A program made the position numbers and the translations under genes. The notes beneath the pieces were generated by a model. The model was not told the origin of the DNA. It worked only from the letters and a program-made list of their open reading frames with translations, and did not search any database. A DNA stretch of 14,007 nucleotides from Candidatus Tectimicrobiota bacterium (GTDB lineage Bacteria; JACPSX01), in NCBI GenBank assembly GCA_016193065.1, contig JACPSX010000242.1:1-14007 (forward strand), written 5' to 3'. Positions 13,023 through 14,007 of this stretch are shown piece by piece; position 1 is the stretch's first letter; each line of letters begins with the position of its first letter.

Positions 13023-13052
13023 TTGACAACCAGGCGGAGGAGGAGCGATACA
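13023..13052 (+). promoter_or_regulatory. Possible promoter element upstream of the hydantoinase gene
   Basis: A consensus TTGACA at 13023-13028 is followed 18 bases later by GATACA (13047-13052), only three of six matches for a -10. It resembles the better promoter at 8589: both read TTGACAACC, five variable bases, a GAGG-rich tract and CGATA. The same GGAGGAGGAG tract could instead be a ribosome site for an ATG at 13052, so the two readings compete. Confidence 0.3.
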
Positions 13053-13130
13053 TGGCACACACCCCGTGCACCGCTGCAGAAATTCCATGCTGGCATGAAC
13101 CGGGTGAAACAATCCCAAACGCCCTCCTCA

Positions 13131-13162
13131 CCCCATCCCTCTCCCCCAAGGGAGGGAAGGGG
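13131..13162. repeat. Imperfect C/G-rich hairpin, dispersed-repeat type
   Basis: The sequence CCCCATCCCTCTC pairs with the following GGGAGGGAAGGGG, with one mismatch, one G-T pair and a short loop. This is the CCCTCACCCC...CCCTCTCC / GGGAGGG palindrome commonly scattered between genes in GC-rich Gram-negative genomes. It sits between the promoter-like element at 13023 and the hydantoinase start and may lower read-through or stabilise RNA. Confidence 0.55.
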
Positions 13163-13209
13163 ACAGCGGGGGGACTTTCTCAGCAGAATGCAGGGGAAAG
13201 GCCATCTCA

Positions 13210-14007
13210 ATGCCGGCCACTATTGATGTGGATATCGGTGGGACATTTACCGACTGCTATCTGACCCTGGACGGCCGCACGGTTTCCCGCAAGACGGAGA
13301 CCACGACCTATGACCTTTCCGTGGGCTTCCTGCGGGTCATCGCGGAGAGCGCCCGGGAAGTCGGCCTCTCACTGGAAGAGTTCCTGCGCTGCACGGAGAG
13401 GATCCGCTACTCGACCACAGTGGCCATGAACAAGCTGCTCGAGCGCCGGGGCCCCCGCCTTGGTCTTCTTACCACCGAGGGGTTCGAGGATTTCATTATC
13501 ATCGGCCGGGGCTCCCAGTGGGCCGACGGGCTCACCATCGAGGAGCAGCGCCAGGTAGCCCGGGCCGAAAAGCCGCATCCCTTGATCCCCCGTGAGATGA
13601 CTGTGGGGATCCAGGAACGGGTCGATTCCAAGGGACAAGTCGTCCGGTCTCTGAACGAAGAGGACGTGCGCCGGAAGATTCACGCCCTGGTCGATCAGGG
13701 AGCGCGCGGCTTCGTGGTCTGCCTTCTCTGGTCCTTCCTGAACCCGGCCCACGAGCTCCGCATCCAGGAGATCTTTCGCGAAGAGTACCCCGACTGCACT
13801 CTGGGATCCATCCCGATGCTCCTCTCCCATCAGGTCCTCCCCAAGCATCTGGAGTATCAGAGGGCCATGACGACGATCCTGAACGCCTACCTGCACCAGG
13901 CCATCGCGGAGGAGATCGGGACGATCAGCGATGAGCTGCGCCAGCGCGGGTACCGCCGGCCCCTGTTCCTGGTGCACAACACGGGGGGCATGGCCGAGTC
14001 CTTCCGC
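13210..14007 (+). CDS. hyuA: Hydantoinase/oxoprolinase A-type subunit (HyuA), 3' truncated by the window
   Basis: An ATG at 13210, with GGGGAAAGG 7 bases upstream, opens a frame that runs to the window end: 266 residues of a protein usually near 700. DVDIGGTFTDCYL (6-18) is the ATP phosphate-binding motif of the ASKHA fold. YSTTVAMNKLLERRGPRLGL (67-86), GFEDFIIIGR (91-100) and TTILNAYL (221-228) are conserved HyuA blocks. With a HyuB partner, such subunits open hydantoin, N-methylhydantoin or 5-oxoproline rings using ATP; related enzymes carboxylate acetone or acetophenone. The HyuB gene would be expected downstream, outside the window. It is divergent from the creatinase-like/CoA-ligase operon, which suggests linked function. 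Confidence 0.9.
   Translation, partial: MPATIDVDIGGTFTDCYLTLDGRTVSRKTETTTYDLSVGFLRVIAESAREVGLSLEEFLRCTERIRYSTTVAMNKLLERRGPRLGLLTTEGFEDFIIIGRGSQWADGLTIEEQRQVARAEKPHPLIPREMTVGIQERVDSKGQVVRSLNEEDVRRKIHALVDQGARGFVVCLLWSFLNPAHELRIQEIFREEYPDCTLGSIPMLLSHQVLPKHLEYQRAMTTILNAYLHQAIAEEIGTISDELRQRGYRRPLFLVHNTGGMAESFR

Larger units (their letters stand above)
12837..13209. other. Divergent intergenic region between the M24 and hydantoinase genes
   Basis: These 373 bases hold the upstream regions of both genes. On the minus strand a TTGACC at 12913-12908 is the best -35 for the M24 operon, but the -10 is poor (GGTATT, 18 bases away). On the plus strand there is a TTGACA box at 13023 and an AG-rich tract, then a C-rich/G-rich hairpin repeat at 13131-13162. 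An A+T-rich stretch near 12933-12952 (attgtatat / gataat) could be a regulator site. No RNA gene or intact protein gene is recognised. Confidence 0.5.

Noticed and set aside
12837-13118. N-terminal extension of the M24 protein
   Set aside because: The added residues are low-quality sequence across the intergenic region, while the ATG at 12836 has a strong GAGGAGGG ribosome site and begins the creatinase N-terminal domain.
1-14007. CRISPR array, tRNA/rRNA genes or a recognisable insertion sequence
   Set aside because: No regularly spaced short repeats, no cloverleaf or rRNA-like sequence and no transposase or terminal inverted repeats were found by eye on either strand.

Overview
Bacterial DNA, probably from a metabolically versatile Gram-negative organism. 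The genes are GC-rich with Shine-Dalgarno sites, there are two Sec-exported solute-binding proteins, and the sigma70-type promoters are recognisable. The mix of a molybdenum-hydroxylase iron-sulfur subunit, NMT1-like and LivK-like binding proteins, a CoA ligase and a hydantoinase is common in Pseudomonadota, Desulfobacterota, NC10, Rokubacteria and Tectomicrobia-like soil or sediment bacteria. The window holds no marker that fixes the phylum.

Left part (1-4510): an accessory patchwork built on the 3' end of a [2Fe-2S] (CoxS/xanthine dehydrogenase small-subunit type) gene. The real gene, lacking its 5' end, occupies 1-432. Two more copies of its 3' end lie at 1288-1380 and 3808-3971. All three share an exact 38-bp segment encoding the second Fe-S cluster motif. 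Between and after these copies sit toxin-antitoxin and defence-type modules, some intact and some broken: an MNT/HEPN pair (495-1201) followed by a long nested hairpin; a DUF5677-like gene split by one TAA codon (1322-2179, minus); the first ~40 codons of what looks like a type III restriction subunit, joined to unidentified sequence (2166-2543, minus); a DUF2281-like antitoxin and VapC toxin (2543-3156, minus); an MNT antitoxin whose HEPN partner seems reduced to an 11-codon stub (3196-3523, minus); and a HicB/HicA pair (4103-4509, plus). The stretch from about 1.4 to 3.6 kb is visibly richer in A+T than the rest, as expected of acquired DNA.

Right part (4649-14007): a catabolic and transport region in four transcription units. 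(i) Minus strand: an isochorismatase-fold cysteine hydrolase of the N-carbamoylsarcosine amidase type, followed by a possible 49-residue basic protein. (ii) Plus strand: an FAD dehydrogenase of the fumarate reductase/ketosteroid dehydrogenase fold, then an NMT1-type solute-binding protein, then a LivK-type solute-binding protein that has its own promoter. (iii) Minus strand: an M24 creatinase/Xaa-Pro-peptidase-like protein followed by an AMP-forming acyl-CoA synthetase. (iv) Plus strand, running off the window: a hydantoinase/oxoprolinase HyuA-type subunit.

An amidohydrolase of the N-carbamoyl type, an ATP-dependent hydantoinase-type subunit and a metal-free creatinase-like protein together resemble the enzyme set used to open and strip ureido or hydantoin compounds such as N-methylhydantoin or creatine. 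The binding proteins would capture the substrate, and the dehydrogenase and CoA ligase would process the carbon skeleton. This pathway is inferred from family membership; the substrate cannot be read from the sequence.
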